This document shows positions 18,290-27,446 of a stretch of DNA of 64,000 nucleotides, one piece after another (positions within the stretch are counted from its first letter, which is position 1; each line of letters opens with the position of its first letter). Position numbers and translations under genes: made by a program. Source of the DNA: an uncultured Lachnospiraceae bacterium (GTDB lineage Bacteria > Bacillota > Clostridia > Lachnospirales > Lachnospiraceae); assembly GCA_902798585.1 (NCBI GenBank), contig CADBXF010000004.1, forward strand, positions 24,339 to 88,338, written 5' to 3'. The notes below the pieces were generated by a model. The model did no database searches, was not told the DNA's origin, and saw only the letters and a program-made list of their open reading frames with translations.

Positions 18290-18550
18290 CGGCCTGATTT
18301 TTCCGGGTGCGACACCGTCGGTCTCTCATCAAGACCGGCACAAATTGTGATAGTGTGGGCAGGGAGCGTCACGCAAGGAGAGACGACTCTGCTTTAGCGA
18401 TGCTGGTTATCGCTTTCGGTTCCGAAGTAATCGGGCTGTCACATTTTAAAGCGGCTGAGCCGGTTCGTTACCGGCAACGGAGACGGTCAATGACCCGAAT
18501 CCGATGGGCGATTTGCCCGAACTACATTTTTATTTGGAGGTTCATAGTAC
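18290..18550 (+). promoter_or_regulatory. Long leader of the alpha operon (rpsM-rpsK-rpsD-rpoA-rplQ)
   Basis: About 260 bp without a credible gene, rich in short complementary segments (for example GAGCCGGTTCG / CGTTACCGGC near 18456-18477, and GGGCGATTTGCCC at 18507-18519). In E. coli the alpha operon leader is an S4-binding pseudoknot. Here rpsD is in the same operon, so an S4 target is a reasonable guess, but I could not fit the known fold. Confidence 0.4.
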
Positions 18551-18919
18551 ATGGCTCGTATCAGTGGTGTAGACCTGCCGAGAGAGAAGCGTGTCGAGAT
18601 CGGACTTACGTATATCTACGGTATCGGCAGAGTAAGCTCGAACAACATTCTTGCCAAGGCAGAAGTCAATCCGGACACTCGCGTTCGTGACCTGACGGAC
18701 GATGAGGTAAAGAGAATCGCCGCCGTTATCGACGGTGAGTACACGGTTGAGGGTGATCTCAGAAGAGATGTTGCTCTCAACATTAAGAAGCTGCAGGAAA
18801 TCGGATGCTATCGCGGAATCCGTCACAGAAAGGGACTTCCCGTTCGCGGACAGAAGACCAAAACCAACGCAAGAACCCGTAAGGGACCGAAGCGTACGGT
18901 TGCGAACAAGAAGAAGTAA
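18551..18919 (+). CDS. rpsM: 30S ribosomal protein S13
   Basis: 122 aa, full length. [20 protein letters not shown] and the C-terminal basic [17 protein letters not shown] that reaches the decoding-site tRNAs are intact. First gene of the alpha operon; start follows TTGGAGGTTCATAGTAC. Confidence 0.99.
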   Translation: MARISGVDLPREKRVEIGLTYIYGIGRVSSNNILAKAEVNPDTRVRDLTDDEVKRIAAVIDGEYTVEGDLRRDVALNIKKLQEIGCYRGIRHRKGLPVRGQKTKTNARTRKGPKRTVANKKK

Positions 18920-18968
18920 TAGCGGTTTCCAACTTTTATTTTGAGTAAATCTTATAGGAGGTTTCGTG

Positions 18969-19370
18969 ATGGCTAAGAAATTAGTAGCTACGAAAAAGGG
19001 AGCGAAGAAGCGCGTCAAGAAGAATATCGATCGCGGACAGGCGCATATTCAGTCTTCCTTCAACAATACAATTGTTACCCTGACCGATACGGAGGGTAAC
19101 ACGATTTCCTGGGCAAGTGCAGGCGGCCTCGGCTTCCGCGGTTCCAGAAAATCCACCCCTTATGCTGCTCAGATGGCAGCGGAGACCGCAGCAAAGGCAG
19201 CGGTTGTACACGGTCTGAAGTCCGTTGACGTTATGGTTAAGGGACCCGGTACCGGCAGAGAAGCAGCGATTCGTGCCCTTCAGGCATGCGGCATTAACGT
19301 TACAAGCATCAAAGACGTGACTCCGGTTCCGCACAATGGTTGCAGACCGCCGAAGCGCCGCAGAGTTTAA
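18969..19370 (+). CDS. rpsK: 30S ribosomal protein S11
   Basis: 133 aa from the ATG at 18969; a GTG one codon upstream is only 4 bp from AGGAGG and is less likely. The conserved GRGPGTGRE-like segment ([14 protein letters not shown]) and [12 protein letters not shown] terminus are present. S11 forms part of the 30S platform by the E site. Confidence 0.99.
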   Translation: MAKKLVATKKGAKKRVKKNIDRGQAHIQSSFNNTIVTLTDTEGNTISWASAGGLGFRGSRKSTPYAAQMAAETAAKAAVVHGLKSVDVMVKGPGTGREAAIRALQACGINVTSIKDVTPVPHNGCRPPKRRRV

Positions 19371-19388
19371 TTAGGAGGGTGAAGACAT

Positions 19389-19991
19389 ATGGCTAGAGAA
19401 ATGGGTCCTGTATTAAAGAGATGCAGATCGCTGGGAATTGAGCCCACTGTTCTCGGTATCGACAAGAAGTCCAACCGCAGCAACCCGCGTGCGGGCAAGA
19501 AGATCAGTGAGTACGGCATGCAGCTTCGTGAGAAGCAGAAGGCTAAGTTCATCTACGGCGTTTTGGAGAAGCCTTTCCGCAACGACTTCGAGAAGGCTAA
19601 GAAGATGAAGATCGGTACCACGGGTGAGAACCTCATGATTCTCCTCGAGACCAGACTTGACAACATCGTTTTCCGTCTCGGCTTTGCGCGTACCCGCGTA
19701 GAGGCAAGACAGATTGTTGACCACAAGCACATTCTTGTAAACGGCAAGTGTGTGAATATCCCGTCCTACACCGTTAAGCCCGGTGACGTAATCAGCGTCA
19801 GCGAGAAGGCTAAGAACAAGGCCGGACAGAGATTCAAGGACATCCTTGAGGCAAATGCGGGAAGAATGGTTCCGGCATGGCTTGAGGCTGATGCAGAGAA
19901 TCTGACCGGTACTGTTAAGGAATATCCTACGAGAGATCAGATCGATGTTCCGGTAAACGAAGTGCTTATCGTCGAGTTGTACTCCAAGTAA
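19389..19991 (+). CDS. rpsD: 30S ribosomal protein S4
   Basis: 200 aa. It lacks the four-cysteine N-terminal zinc cluster of some S4 proteins (only one Cys, at position 12), so it is the zinc-free type. The S4 RNA-binding module lies at ~residues 91-155 ([20 protein letters not shown]). S4 nucleates 16S folding and is the likely feedback regulator of this operon by analogy with E. coli. The gap to rpoA is 39 bp. Confidence 0.99.
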   Translation: MAREMGPVLKRCRSLGIEPTVLGIDKKSNRSNPRAGKKISEYGMQLREKQKAKFIYGVLEKPFRNDFEKAKKMKIGTTGENLMILLETRLDNIVFRLGFARTRVEARQIVDHKHILVNGKCVNIPSYTVKPGDVISVSEKAKNKAGQRFKDILEANAGRMVPAWLEADAENLTGTVKEYPTRDQIDVPVNEVLIVELYSK

Positions 19992-20030
19992 TCCGAGGCG
20001 AAAGGCAGACGCTGATAAGGAGGGTCGCAA

Positions 20031-20990
20031 ATGTTTGATTTTGAAAAACCGGGAATCACGATTGCCGAGATTTCCGATGATAAGAAATACGGACGCTTTG
20101 TCGTGGAACCGCTTGAGCGCGGTTACGGCACGACGCTTGGCAATTCGCTTCGCAGAATCATGCTCTCTTCCTTGCCGGGTGCGGCTGTCAGTCAGGTAAA
20201 GATTGACGGCGTTGTCCATGAGCTCAGCACTATCCCCGGAGTAGCCGAGGATGTTACCGAGATTATCATGAACATTAAGAGCCTTGCGATTAAGGACAGC
20301 AGCGAGTCTGAGGAGCCGAAGAAGGCCTACATCGAGTTCAACGGTGAAGGCGTTGTTACGGCTGCGGATATTCACGCAGACAGCGACATCGAAATCATTA
20401 ACCGGGATCAGGTTATCGCAACGCTGAACGGCGGTGCGGACAGCAAGCTTTACATGGAACTGACGATCACCAAGGGTCGCGGCTATGTGAGCGCTGACAA
20501 GAATAAGAGAGATGACATGCCGATCGGTGTGATTGCCGTCGATTCGATTTATACGCCCGTAGAGCGCGTAAATCTTACCGTTACGAACACCCGTGTCGGA
20601 CAGATGACCGATTATGACAAGCTGATCCTTGACATCTACACCAACGGGACGTTGGCTCCGGATGATGCCGTAAGTCTTGCGGCGAAGGTTCTGAGCGAGC
20701 ACCTGAATACCTTTATCGATTTGTCCGAGAGCGCACAGAGGGCAGAGATCATGGCTGAGCCCGTGAACAACGAGCATGACCGTGTTCTTGAGATGAACAT
20801 TGACGAGCTGGAGCTTTCCGTTCGTTCGTTCAACTGCCTGAAGAGAGCCGGAATCAATACGGTTGAGGAATTGACGAATAAGACTGCTGAGGACATGATG
20901 AAGGTAAGAAATCTTGGAAAGAAGTCTCTGGAAGAGGTTACGCAGAAGCTTCATGAGCTCGGCTTGGAATTCAAGTCCGCGGATGAGTAG
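20031..20990 (+). CDS. rpoA: RNA polymerase alpha subunit
   Basis: 319 aa. The N-terminal dimerisation domain (~1-230) contains [19 protein letters not shown] linker near 230-250 leads to the C-terminal helix-hairpin-helix domain (~250-319: [24 protein letters not shown]) that contacts UP elements and activators. Start follows AAGGAGGGTCGCAA. Intact and of normal length. Confidence 0.99.
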   Translation: MFDFEKPGITIAEISDDKKYGRFVVEPLERGYGTTLGNSLRRIMLSSLPGAAVSQVKIDGVVHELSTIPGVAEDVTEIIMNIKSLAIKDSSESEEPKKAYIEFNGEGVVTAADIHADSDIEIINRDQVIATLNGGADSKLYMELTITKGRGYVSADKNKRDDMPIGVIAVDSIYTPVERVNLTVTNTRVGQMTDYDKLILDIYTNGTLAPDDAVSLAAKVLSEHLNTFIDLSESAQRAEIMAEPVNNEHDRVLEMNIDELELSVRSFNCLKRAGINTVEELTNKTAEDMMKVRNLGKKSLEEVTQKLHELGLEFKSADE

Positions 20991-21052
20991 AATCCTGCTC
21001 ATTTTACGGATTATCAAAACGCCGCAGCCATGCGGCAGAGTGGAGGAAACAT

Positions 21053-21586
21053 ATGGCAGGATATAGAAAACTCGGCAGAACTTCCAGCCAGAGAAAAGCT
21101 CTGTTGAGAAACCAGGTTACCAGCCTTTTGTTCAACGGTAAGATGGTGACGACGGAGCAGAAAGCGAAGGAAGTTCGCAGCATTGCAGAGAAGTTCATCA
21201 CCCTCGCCGTTAAGGAGAAGGACAACTACGAGACGGTTACCGTTAAGAGCAAGGTTGCCCGCAAGGACAAGGACGGCAAGAGAATCAAGGAAGTTGTTGA
21301 CGGCAAGAAGGTTACCGTTTTCGATGAAGTTGAGAAGACCATTAAGAAGGACAATCCTTCCCGTCTTCATGCAAGAAGACAGATGATGGCATTCTTCTAC
21401 CCGGTTAAGAAGTATGATGCTTCTGTTAAGGGCAGAAAAGCAGTTAAGGAATATGACCTGATTGCGAAGATGTTCGATGAGATTGCGCCCAAGTATGAGA
21501 AGCGCAACGGCGGCTACACGAGAATCGTGAAGATCGGTCAGCGCAAGGGCGACGCAGCCATGGAAGTGCTGATTGAGCTCGTATAA
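21053..21586 (+). CDS. rplQ: 50S ribosomal protein L17, enlarged form
   Basis: 177 aa compared with ~115-130 aa in most bacteria. The N-terminal [20 protein letters not shown] and the C-terminal [20 protein letters not shown] are canonical. The extra ~50 residues are a Lys/Asp/Val-rich insertion (roughly residues 65-130) between the first helices and the second half. Similar enlarged L17 proteins occur in Lachnospiraceae, as I recall, which fits the host inference. Last gene of the alpha operon. Confidence 0.97.
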   Translation: MAGYRKLGRTSSQRKALLRNQVTSLLFNGKMVTTEQKAKEVRSIAEKFITLAVKEKDNYETVTVKSKVARKDKDGKRIKEVVDGKKVTVFDEVEKTIKKDNPSRLHARRQMMAFFYPVKKYDASVKGRKAVKEYDLIAKMFDEIAPKYEKRNGGYTRIVKIGQRKGDAAMEVLIELV

Positions 21587-21607
21587 GGACCGTGATCGAA
21601 TGAGACA

Positions 21608-21645
21608 CAAGGGCAGTGTAGTTAAGGCTACGCTGCCTTTCCTGT
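21608..21645 (+). terminator. Terminator after rplQ
   Basis: AAGGGCAGTGTAG pairs with CTACGCTGCCTTT (21628-21640), with a short loop and a TTTCCTGT tail. It ends the alpha operon before ecfA. Confidence 0.75.
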
Positions 21646-21681
21646 AATTTGACGCAGGATGCGGAAAATGGCGGAGGATAC

Positions 21682-23490
21682 ATGAAGCCGGTAGTTACCA
21701 GACAATTGGTTCATGATTATGTGACGAGAGACGAGGAGGGGAATCCCTCGGAAACCAAGCGGGCGCTCGACCATGTGGATATCACGGTCGGGGAAGGCCG
21801 CTTTGTTGCCGTTCTCGGTGCAAACGGTTCCGGCAAATCCACACTTGCAAAGCACCTGAATGCGCTTTTGCTTCCTACGGACGGTTCCGTTCTGGTGTGC
21901 GACATGGACACCGCGGATGATCAGTATCTGTGGGAGATTCGCAAGAGCGCCGGCATGGTGTTTCAAAATCCGGACAATCAAATTGTTGCCTCTGTCGTCG
22001 AGGAGGATGTCGGCTTCGGACCGGAAAATCTCGGGGTTCCGACGGAGGAAATACTCACGCGTGTCGATGCGAGCCTTCGCGCGGTCGGAATGCAGAAGTA
22101 TCGCGAAAGCTCTCCGAACAAGCTTTCGGGAGGCCAGAAGCAGCGCGTGGCAATCGCGGGAGTTCTCGCGATGGAGCCGAAGTGCATTTTGCTTGACGAG
22201 CCTACGGCGATGCTTGACCCGATTGGTCGCCGCGAGGTGCTTGAGACGGTTCGGCGATTAAACCGTGAGAAGGGGATTACCGTCATTCTGATTACGCACT
22301 ACATGGAGGAAGTGACGGAGGCCGATGAGGTGATTGTAATGCGCCACGGGCGCGTTGCGATGCAGGGAACTCCGCGGGAGGTGTTTTCCCGTGTGGAGGA
22401 ATTGCGCGAGCTTCGTCTCGAGGTTCCGCAGGTGACCGAGCTCGCGTATGAGCTGTCGCGGCGGGGCGTGCCGTTTACCGGAGCAATCCTTACGCCGCAG
22501 GAGTTTGTGGATGCATACCTTTCGCTGAAGCCGGAGACGGACGCCGAGAACGGCGGGGCCGGCGCGGAGACCGTAAGTGCGGAAGTCGGAAGCGAAAGGA
22601 ACGAAAGTGTTGAGACCGGAAGCGCAGGGAAGCCTGTACGGATGCAGGACGAACAGCCGATTTTGTCGCTTCGCAATGTTGATTATGTATACGGCGCGGG
22701 CACGGCGTTTGAGAAGAAGGCGCTCGAACATGTGAATCTCGACATTTTCCGCGGAGAATACATCGGCCTGATCGGGCATACGGGCTCCGGAAAATCGACT
22801 CTGATTCAATTGTTTAACGGCCTGGAGAAGCCGACCTCGGGCACGGTCTGCTACGAGGGCGTCGATATTTTCAGCGAAAAATACGACCGCCGAAAGCTGC
22901 GCAGCAATGTCGGACTTGTTTTCCAGTATCCCGACCATCAGTTGTTTGAGACAACGGTCCGTCTGGATGTGGCCTACGGCCCGAAAAATCAGGGCCTGAG
23001 CGGAGCGGAGCTTGAGGAGCGTGTCGAATGGGCGCTTCGCCTCGCGGGAGTCGCGGAGGAGCTGTGGCAGTCGGCTCCGTTGGAACTCTCCGGCGGACAG
23101 AAGCGAAGAGTGGCAATCGCCGGCGTGCTGGCGATGAAGCCGAAGGTTCTTGTGCTTGACGAGCCGACCGCAGGGCTGGATCCGTGCGGTCGTGATGAGA
23201 TTCTTTCCGAGGTTGAGCGAATCTGTCGCGAGACCGGCATGACTGTCGTTCTGGTGTCGCATCGCATGGAGGATGTGGCGCGGTTTGCCGACCGGCTGAT
23301 TGTTATGAACGACGGGCACATTTTGCAGGATGCGCCGCCGAAGGAAGTGTTCCGGCATCGGGAGGAGCTGACTGCGGTCGGGCTTGAGGTTCCGCAGGTG
23401 ACAGCGGTTCTGCAGATGCTTCGCGAGCGCGGGCGGAAAGTTCCCGCGGATATCGTCACTACGGCAGAGGCTGTCAGGGCGTTGATGTAA
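21682..23490 (+). CDS. ecfA: Energy-coupling factor transporter ATPase, EcfA1-EcfA2 fused in one chain
   Basis: 602 aa from the ATG at 21682, after GGCGGAGGATAC. It contains two complete ABC ATPase domains. Domain 1 (~1-280) has Walker A GANGSGKST (46-54), LSGGQKQR and CILLDEP. Domain 2 (~320-602) has GHTGSGKST, LSGGQKRR and VLVLDEP. They are joined by a ~40-residue Glu/Ala/Gly/Ser-rich linker. In most Firmicutes these are two separate genes, so the fusion fixes the heterodimer. It powers vitamin or metal uptake with EcfT, encoded next, and S components encoded elsewhere. The frame is unbroken over 1.8 kb. Confidence 0.93.
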   Translation: MKPVVTRQLVHDYVTRDEEGNPSETKRALDHVDITVGEGRFVAVLGANGSGKSTLAKHLNALLLPTDGSVLVCDMDTADDQYLWEIRKSAGMVFQNPDNQIVASVVEEDVGFGPENLGVPTEEILTRVDASLRAVGMQKYRESSPNKLSGGQKQRVAIAGVLAMEPKCILLDEPTAMLDPIGRREVLETVRRLNREKGITVILITHYMEEVTEADEVIVMRHGRVAMQGTPREVFSRVEELRELRLEVPQVTELAYELSRRGVPFTGAILTPQEFVDAYLSLKPETDAENGGAGAETVSAEVGSERNESVETGSAGKPVRMQDEQPILSLRNVDYVYGAGTAFEKKALEHVNLDIFRGEYIGLIGHTGSGKSTLIQLFNGLEKPTSGTVCYEGVDIFSEKYDRRKLRSNVGLVFQYPDHQLFETTVRLDVAYGPKNQGLSGAELEERVEWALRLAGVAEELWQSAPLELSGGQKRRVAIAGVLAMKPKVLVLDEPTAGLDPCGRDEILSEVERICRETGMTVVLVSHRMEDVARFADRLIVMNDGHILQDAPPKEVFRHREELTAVGLEVPQVTAVLQMLRERGRKVPADIVTTAEAVRALM

Positions 23491-23523
23491 AAAGCACGGA
23501 AAATGTGCGGAAAGGAGGTCCGA

Positions 23524-24330
23524 ATGCTTCGCGATATTACCATCGGTCAATATTATCCGGCGGATTCCGTCATTCACCGGCTGGATCCGAGAACAAAGAT
23601 TGTCGGCACGATGCTTTATATTCTCAGCTTGTTTTTAGTTCGGGAGTTCCCGGGATTTATCGTGGTAATCACGGCCTTTGCGGGCGTTTGGATTCTGTCG
23701 CATGTTCCGTTTACTTATATGCTTCGGGGACTTCGGCCGATTTTGTTTATCCTGTTTATCACAGCCGGCTTCAATGTGTTCCTGACGAAGGGAACCGTGC
23801 TGTGGCAATGGTGGATTTTCACGGTGACGAAGGAAGGACTTCTCCGCGGTGCATTTATGGCAATCCGCCTGATTCTGCTGATTCTCGGAACATCCATGAT
23901 GACCTACACAACGACGCCGAACCAGCTGACGGACGGCTTGGAGAAGTTGATGAAACCGCTTAAGGTGATCCATTTTCCGGTGCATGAGATAGCGATGATG
24001 ATGTCGATTGCGCTTCGGTTTATCCCGATTCTCACGGAGGAGGCAACGCGAATCCGCAAGGCGCAGATGGCGCGCGGCGCGGACATGGAGAGCGGAGGTA
24101 TCATTCGCAGGGCGAAGGCGCTCGTGCCGGTGTTCATCCCGCTTCTTGTCGCGGCGTTTCACCGGGCGTTTGATTTGGCGATGGCGATGGAAGCCCGCTG
24201 TTATCACGGCGGGGACGGGCGAACCAAAATGAAGCCGCTGCGGTACCACGCGAGAGACCGGTTTGCATACGCATACCTGCTCTGCTTCTTTGCAACGGTG
24301 ATTTTGCTTCGGGTCTGGCTTAAAATTTGA
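23524..24330 (+). CDS. ecfT: Energy-coupling factor transporter transmembrane protein EcfT
   Basis: 268 aa integral membrane protein with about five to six helices. The MARG-type coupling motif QMARGADMES (near residues 179-188) contacts the ATPases, and the second, EARCYHGG, is near residues 221-228. Start at 23524 after AAAGGAGGTCCGA. It lies 33 bp downstream of the fused ecfA, the standard ecfA-ecfT order, and 10 bp upstream of truA. Confidence 0.97.
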   Translation: MLRDITIGQYYPADSVIHRLDPRTKIVGTMLYILSLFLVREFPGFIVVITAFAGVWILSHVPFTYMLRGLRPILFILFITAGFNVFLTKGTVLWQWWIFTVTKEGLLRGAFMAIRLILLILGTSMMTYTTTPNQLTDGLEKLMKPLKVIHFPVHEIAMMMSIALRFIPILTEEATRIRKAQMARGADMESGGIIRRAKALVPVFIPLLVAAFHRAFDLAMAMEARCYHGGDGRTKMKPLRYHARDRFAYAYLLCFFATVILLRVWLKI

Positions 24331-24340
24331 CGGAGGAAAC

Positions 24341-25090
24341 ATGCGGAGAATTGCGCTGACAATCGCATATGACGGAACCGCCTATTCGGGCTGGCAGGCG
24401 CAAAATAATGCCGTGACGGTGGAGGGAACCCTTCGCAGGGCGCTTGCGCGTCTGTGCGGCGGGGAGGTTGTGACAATCGGCGCAAGCCGGACCGACGCCG
24501 GAGTCCATGCGCTCGGCAATGTGGCCGTCTTCGATACGGAACTGCCGATTCCCGCTGAGCGTGTTGCGACGGCTGTCAATTCGTTCCTGCCCGAGGATAT
24601 CCGGATAGTCCGCTCATGGGAGGTGCCTTCGGGTTTTCATCCGCGGTTTGATGCGCACAGCAAACGCTACGAATACCGTATCACGACAGAGCCCGTGGTC
24701 AGTCCGCTGCGATGCCGCTTTGTGTACGGTGTGCACGGGGAGCTTGACCTTGCGGCCATGCAGCGCGGGGCGGCGCAATTTACGGGGACGCACGATTTTT
24801 CGTCGTTTTGCAGCGCCGGCGCGCAGAGCGAGAGCAAGGTCCGCACGGTCACGCGGTGTGAAGTGTACCGGGACGGTGCGGAGATTGTCATCGGCGTTGA
24901 GGGCGACGGCTTTTTGTACAACATGATTCGGATTCTGGCCGGAACATTGATTGCCATGGGAAGCGGCAGCATGGATCCGGAGAGCATGGGAGATATCATC
25001 TCGGCGCTCGATCGCACCAAAGCGGGGCCGACCGCACCGCCGCAGGGGTTGACATTAATGCAAATACGGTACAAAAGCGACAATATATAA
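24341..25090 (+). CDS. truA: tRNA pseudouridine(38-40) synthase TruA
   Basis: 249 aa. The catalytic Asp52 lies in GASRTDAGVHALG (residues 47-59). It isomerises U38-U40 in the anticodon arm of many tRNAs. Start follows GACGGAGGAAAC. The ecfT-truA-rplM order is the conserved Firmicutes arrangement. Confidence 0.98.
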   Translation: MRRIALTIAYDGTAYSGWQAQNNAVTVEGTLRRALARLCGGEVVTIGASRTDAGVHALGNVAVFDTELPIPAERVATAVNSFLPEDIRIVRSWEVPSGFHPRFDAHSKRYEYRITTEPVVSPLRCRFVYGVHGELDLAAMQRGAAQFTGTHDFSSFCSAGAQSESKVRTVTRCEVYRDGAEIVIGVEGDGFLYNMIRILAGTLIAMGSGSMDPESMGDIISALDRTKAGPTAPPQGLTLMQIRYKSDNI

Positions 25091-25142
25091 ATATGATATT
25101 GACTAAATGTCAGTTAAAACCATTTTTCGCGCAAAATAATTG

Positions 25143-25171
25143 TTGACACACCGGATGGCTCCGTGTATACT
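25143..25171 (+). promoter_or_regulatory. Promoter of rplM-rpsI
   Basis: TTGACA (25143-25148), 17-bp spacer, TATACT (25166-25171), 54 bp before rplM. A strong sigma-A consensus that makes rplM-rpsI independent of the upstream operon. Confidence 0.88.
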
Positions 25172-25225
25172 ACAACAAGTGACGCGCGAAAAGCGCGAAT
25201 ATCCGGAAATAAGGAGGTTAATCCT

Positions 25226-25651
25226 ATGAAGACTTATATGGCAACGGCAGACGTTGAAAGAAAATGGTACGTTGTCGATGCGGAAGGTCAGACGCTCGGC
25301 CGTCTTGCTTCCCAGATTGCAAGCGTACTTCGCGGCAAGAACAAGCCGATTTTCACCACCCACATTGACACCGGTGATTATGTAATCGTAATCAATGCTG
25401 AGAAGGTCAAGGTGACCGGCAAGAAGCTCGATCAGAAAGTTTACTTCAGCCATTCCGATTATCCGGGCGGCGTTCGTGAGACGACGCTTCGCGAGATGCT
25501 CGCTAAGAAGCCTGCAGATGTAATCACATTTGCGGTTAAGGGTATGCTCCCGAAGGGACCTCTCGGTCGCAGCATGGCAGACAAGCTTCATGTATACGCA
25601 GGTGCTGAGCATCCTCATGCTGCTCAGAAGCCTGAGGTACTGACATTCTAA
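25226..25651 (+). CDS. rplM: 50S ribosomal protein L13
   Basis: 141 aa from the ATG at 25226, after AAGGAGGTTAATCCT; a longer frame from 25163 would include the promoter. [20 protein letters not shown] and the [13 protein letters not shown] segment are typical. L13 is an early 50S assembly protein. Paired with rpsI 24 bp downstream. Confidence 0.99.
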   Translation: MKTYMATADVERKWYVVDAEGQTLGRLASQIASVLRGKNKPIFTTHIDTGDYVIVINAEKVKVTGKKLDQKVYFSHSDYPGGVRETTLREMLAKKPADVITFAVKGMLPKGPLGRSMADKLHVYAGAEHPHAAQKPEVLTF

Positions 25652-25675
25652 TCCGTCGGAAAGGAGATTTCAAAC

Positions 25676-26077
25676 ATGGCTAAGGCAGCGAAAATTAAGT
25701 TCTATGGAACCGGAAGACGCAAGAGCAGTGTTGCCAGAGTATATCTGTTCCCCGGCAAGGGCAACATCACGATTAACAAGAGAGGCATCGATGAGTACTT
25801 CGGTCTTGAGACCCTGAAGACGATTGTTCGTCAGCCTCTTGCTCTCACCGAGAACACCGAGAAGTTTGACGCGATCATCACCGTTCGCGGCGGCGGTTTC
25901 TCCGGTCAGGCAGGCGCTATCCGTCACGGTATCGCCCGCGCTCTTTGCAAGTCCGATATTGAGCTTCGTCCTACTCTTAAGAAGGCAGGCTTCCTCACCA
26001 GAGATGCCCGCATGAAGGAGAGAAAGAAGTACGGTCTCAAAGCGGCACGTCGTGCACCGCAGTTCAGCAAGCGCTGA
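25676..26077 (+). CDS. rpsI: 30S ribosomal protein S9
   Basis: 133 aa. The C-terminal SKR tail that touches the P-site tRNA anticodon is present (QFSKR). [14 protein letters not shown] opens the conserved core. Ends the rplM operon and is followed by a strong terminator. Confidence 0.99.
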   Translation: MAKAAKIKFYGTGRRKSSVARVYLFPGKGNITINKRGIDEYFGLETLKTIVRQPLALTENTEKFDAIITVRGGGFSGQAGAIRHGIARALCKSDIELRPTLKKAGFLTRDARMKERKKYGLKAARRAPQFSKR

Positions 26078-26101
26078 TCGAGACCAATCAACATGCGAAA
26101 A

Positions 26102-26135
26102 AGCCCGGAAATACGCCATTTCCGGGCTCTTTCTT
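26102..26135 (+). terminator. Terminator of the rplM-rpsI operon
   Basis: Perfect 11-bp stem AGCCCGGAAAT (26102-26112) / ATTTCCGGGCT (26118-26128), then CTTTCTTT. Confidence 0.92.
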
Positions 26136-26202
26136 TACCCAAAACTTTTTGATTTGTTTTCGCGAATTTGTGGAGCTTTCAGAGGATATCGGTGATAGGG
26201 CT

Positions 26203-26733
26203 ATGACAATAGATTATATGGAAAAGACAACAAGAAAACATCTGGCAGAGGTCGCCGGGAAAGCGGCTCAAATCCATTTTCACGGCTACATTGAGGGGAA
26301 AGAATCAAATCTTGAGCCGATCATTCGTTTTTTCCCAAAGTGGACGTTGAAAGAAGCCGACGGATTATGGTGCGCAGCATTTGTTTATTACTGCTGCCGG
26401 GAAGCAGGATTTGAGATTCCCATCAGGCCGGATGAATGTAAAACCTGCCATCTGGCAGGCTGTATCGCATGGGAAGAGTTTGCGCAGGGTGATGCTCGGA
26501 TAGAGTACCACGAAGGCAAAGAAAGCTTCGTTTCAGAAGCTGGCGATATCGTTATTTATGACAGAGTTTTCGAGAACCGGGAGCATGACCATATGGGCAT
26601 TGTCCTGCAAAGCACCAGAAACACGATCATCGTTGCGGAAGGAAATCTGAATAATACATCAGGGATCATCGAGCGCCCGAACGATGAGCATATCAGGGGC
26701 TATATCAGAATTCCGGACGGATACAGATATTGA
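26203..26733 (+). CDS. CHAP-like (NlpC/P60-related) cysteine amidase or peptidase domain protein
   Basis: 176 aa from ATG 26203; an upstream TTG at 26149 and an ATG at 26218 are alternatives, and none has a strong ribosome binding site. A papain-like core is suggested by WCAAFVYYCC (catalytic Cys), HDHMGIVLQ (catalytic His) and the following IVAEGN strand, the order seen in CHAP amidases. No signal peptide or wall-binding domain is seen, so it may be cytosolic or a cargo effector. Its composition is less GC-rich than neighbouring genes. It is followed 10 bp later by a GNAT gene, so the two probably arrived together. The function is inferred from motifs only. Confidence 0.65.
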   Translation: MTIDYMEKTTRKHLAEVAGKAAQIHFHGYIEGKESNLEPIIRFFPKWTLKEADGLWCAAFVYYCCREAGFEIPIRPDECKTCHLAGCIAWEEFAQGDARIEYHEGKESFVSEAGDIVIYDRVFENREHDHMGIVLQSTRNTIIVAEGNLNNTSGIIERPNDEHIRGYIRIPDGYRY

Positions 26734-26743
26734 TAAAGGAGTG

Positions 26744-27388
26744 ATGGTTTTGAATACTTCGGAAAACAGGAATCAGAGGATAGTTTACTGCTCGGATGAA
26801 AAGTGCCGGAACGAACTGGAAGCGCTGTGCGGACAGGTACAGAAAAAACTGGTGGAACCACTCATCAAAGCAGATTATATGAAGCAGCCGGGCTTTGAAA
26901 CAGAACAGTTGCTTCTGCGTTTTGTCACGGAGGACGATCAGACCGAAGTTGCCAGAACATGGCCTTCCGACCATCATCCGCTTACCCACGCGGAGGCGCG
27001 GGAAGCCATCGCCTATATGCGCGAGAATTACGGAAGAAATACGAAAGGCTGTATCTGTCACCTTTGCCTCGCAGTGTGCGGGAAGGATCATCCCGGAACG
27101 ATCATGGGCTGGTGCGGGCTGGACGGCACGAGGAATCATGCGAAACCTGAAATCTTCATTCTGCTGGATGAAGAATACCGAAACCGTGGATACGGAACCC
27201 AATGTGTAAAGGAACTGCTGCGGATCGCTGTTGAGGATTATGCGCTGTCCGGCGTGCACGGCGGCTGCACCAAAGAGAATATCGCCTCCGCCCGAGCCAT
27301 GGAAAAGGGCGGCATGGTGCAGTATGGCACAGAAGAAAACGGCGATCCGTTGTTCAGATTTACAGCAAAGGAAAAAGCCGGGCGATGA
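26744..27388 (+). CDS. GNAT family N-acetyltransferase
   Basis: 214 aa. The acetyl-CoA pyrophosphate-binding motif is RNRGYGTQCV (motif A), within IFILLDEEYRNRGYG, followed by the ENIASARAMEKGGM stretch typical of the RimJ/RimL-like group. A ~50-residue N-terminal part is not obviously GNAT. The start is uncertain: AAAGGAG (26735-26741) is too close to ATG 26744 and better placed for the in-frame TTG at 26750. The substrate is unknown. It ends 59 bp from the convergent AraC gene, with no clear terminator. Confidence 0.85.
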   Translation: MVLNTSENRNQRIVYCSDEKCRNELEALCGQVQKKLVEPLIKADYMKQPGFETEQLLLRFVTEDDQTEVARTWPSDHHPLTHAEAREAIAYMRENYGRNTKGCICHLCLAVCGKDHPGTIMGWCGLDGTRNHAKPEIFILLDEEYRNRGYGTQCVKELLRIAVEDYALSGVHGGCTKENIASARAMEKGGMVQYGTEENGDPLFRFTAKEKAGR

Positions 27389-27446
27389 AAAAGAGCATCT
27401 CCCGAAACAGCCGGGGGGTACCGGACGGTGGGAGGGATGTGTTCGG

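Noticed and set aside
18307..18690. 127-aa ORF in the rpsM leader
   Set aside because: Runs into rpsM in another frame and lacks a ribosome binding site.
19413..21017. 534-aa reverse-strand ORF over rpsD/rpoA
   Set aside because: Shadow of two certain genes on the + strand; no ribosome binding site and no recognisable family.
26149..26202. Upstream TTG start for the CHAP-like gene
   Set aside because: No ribosome binding site and it begins in the tail of the rpsI terminator region.
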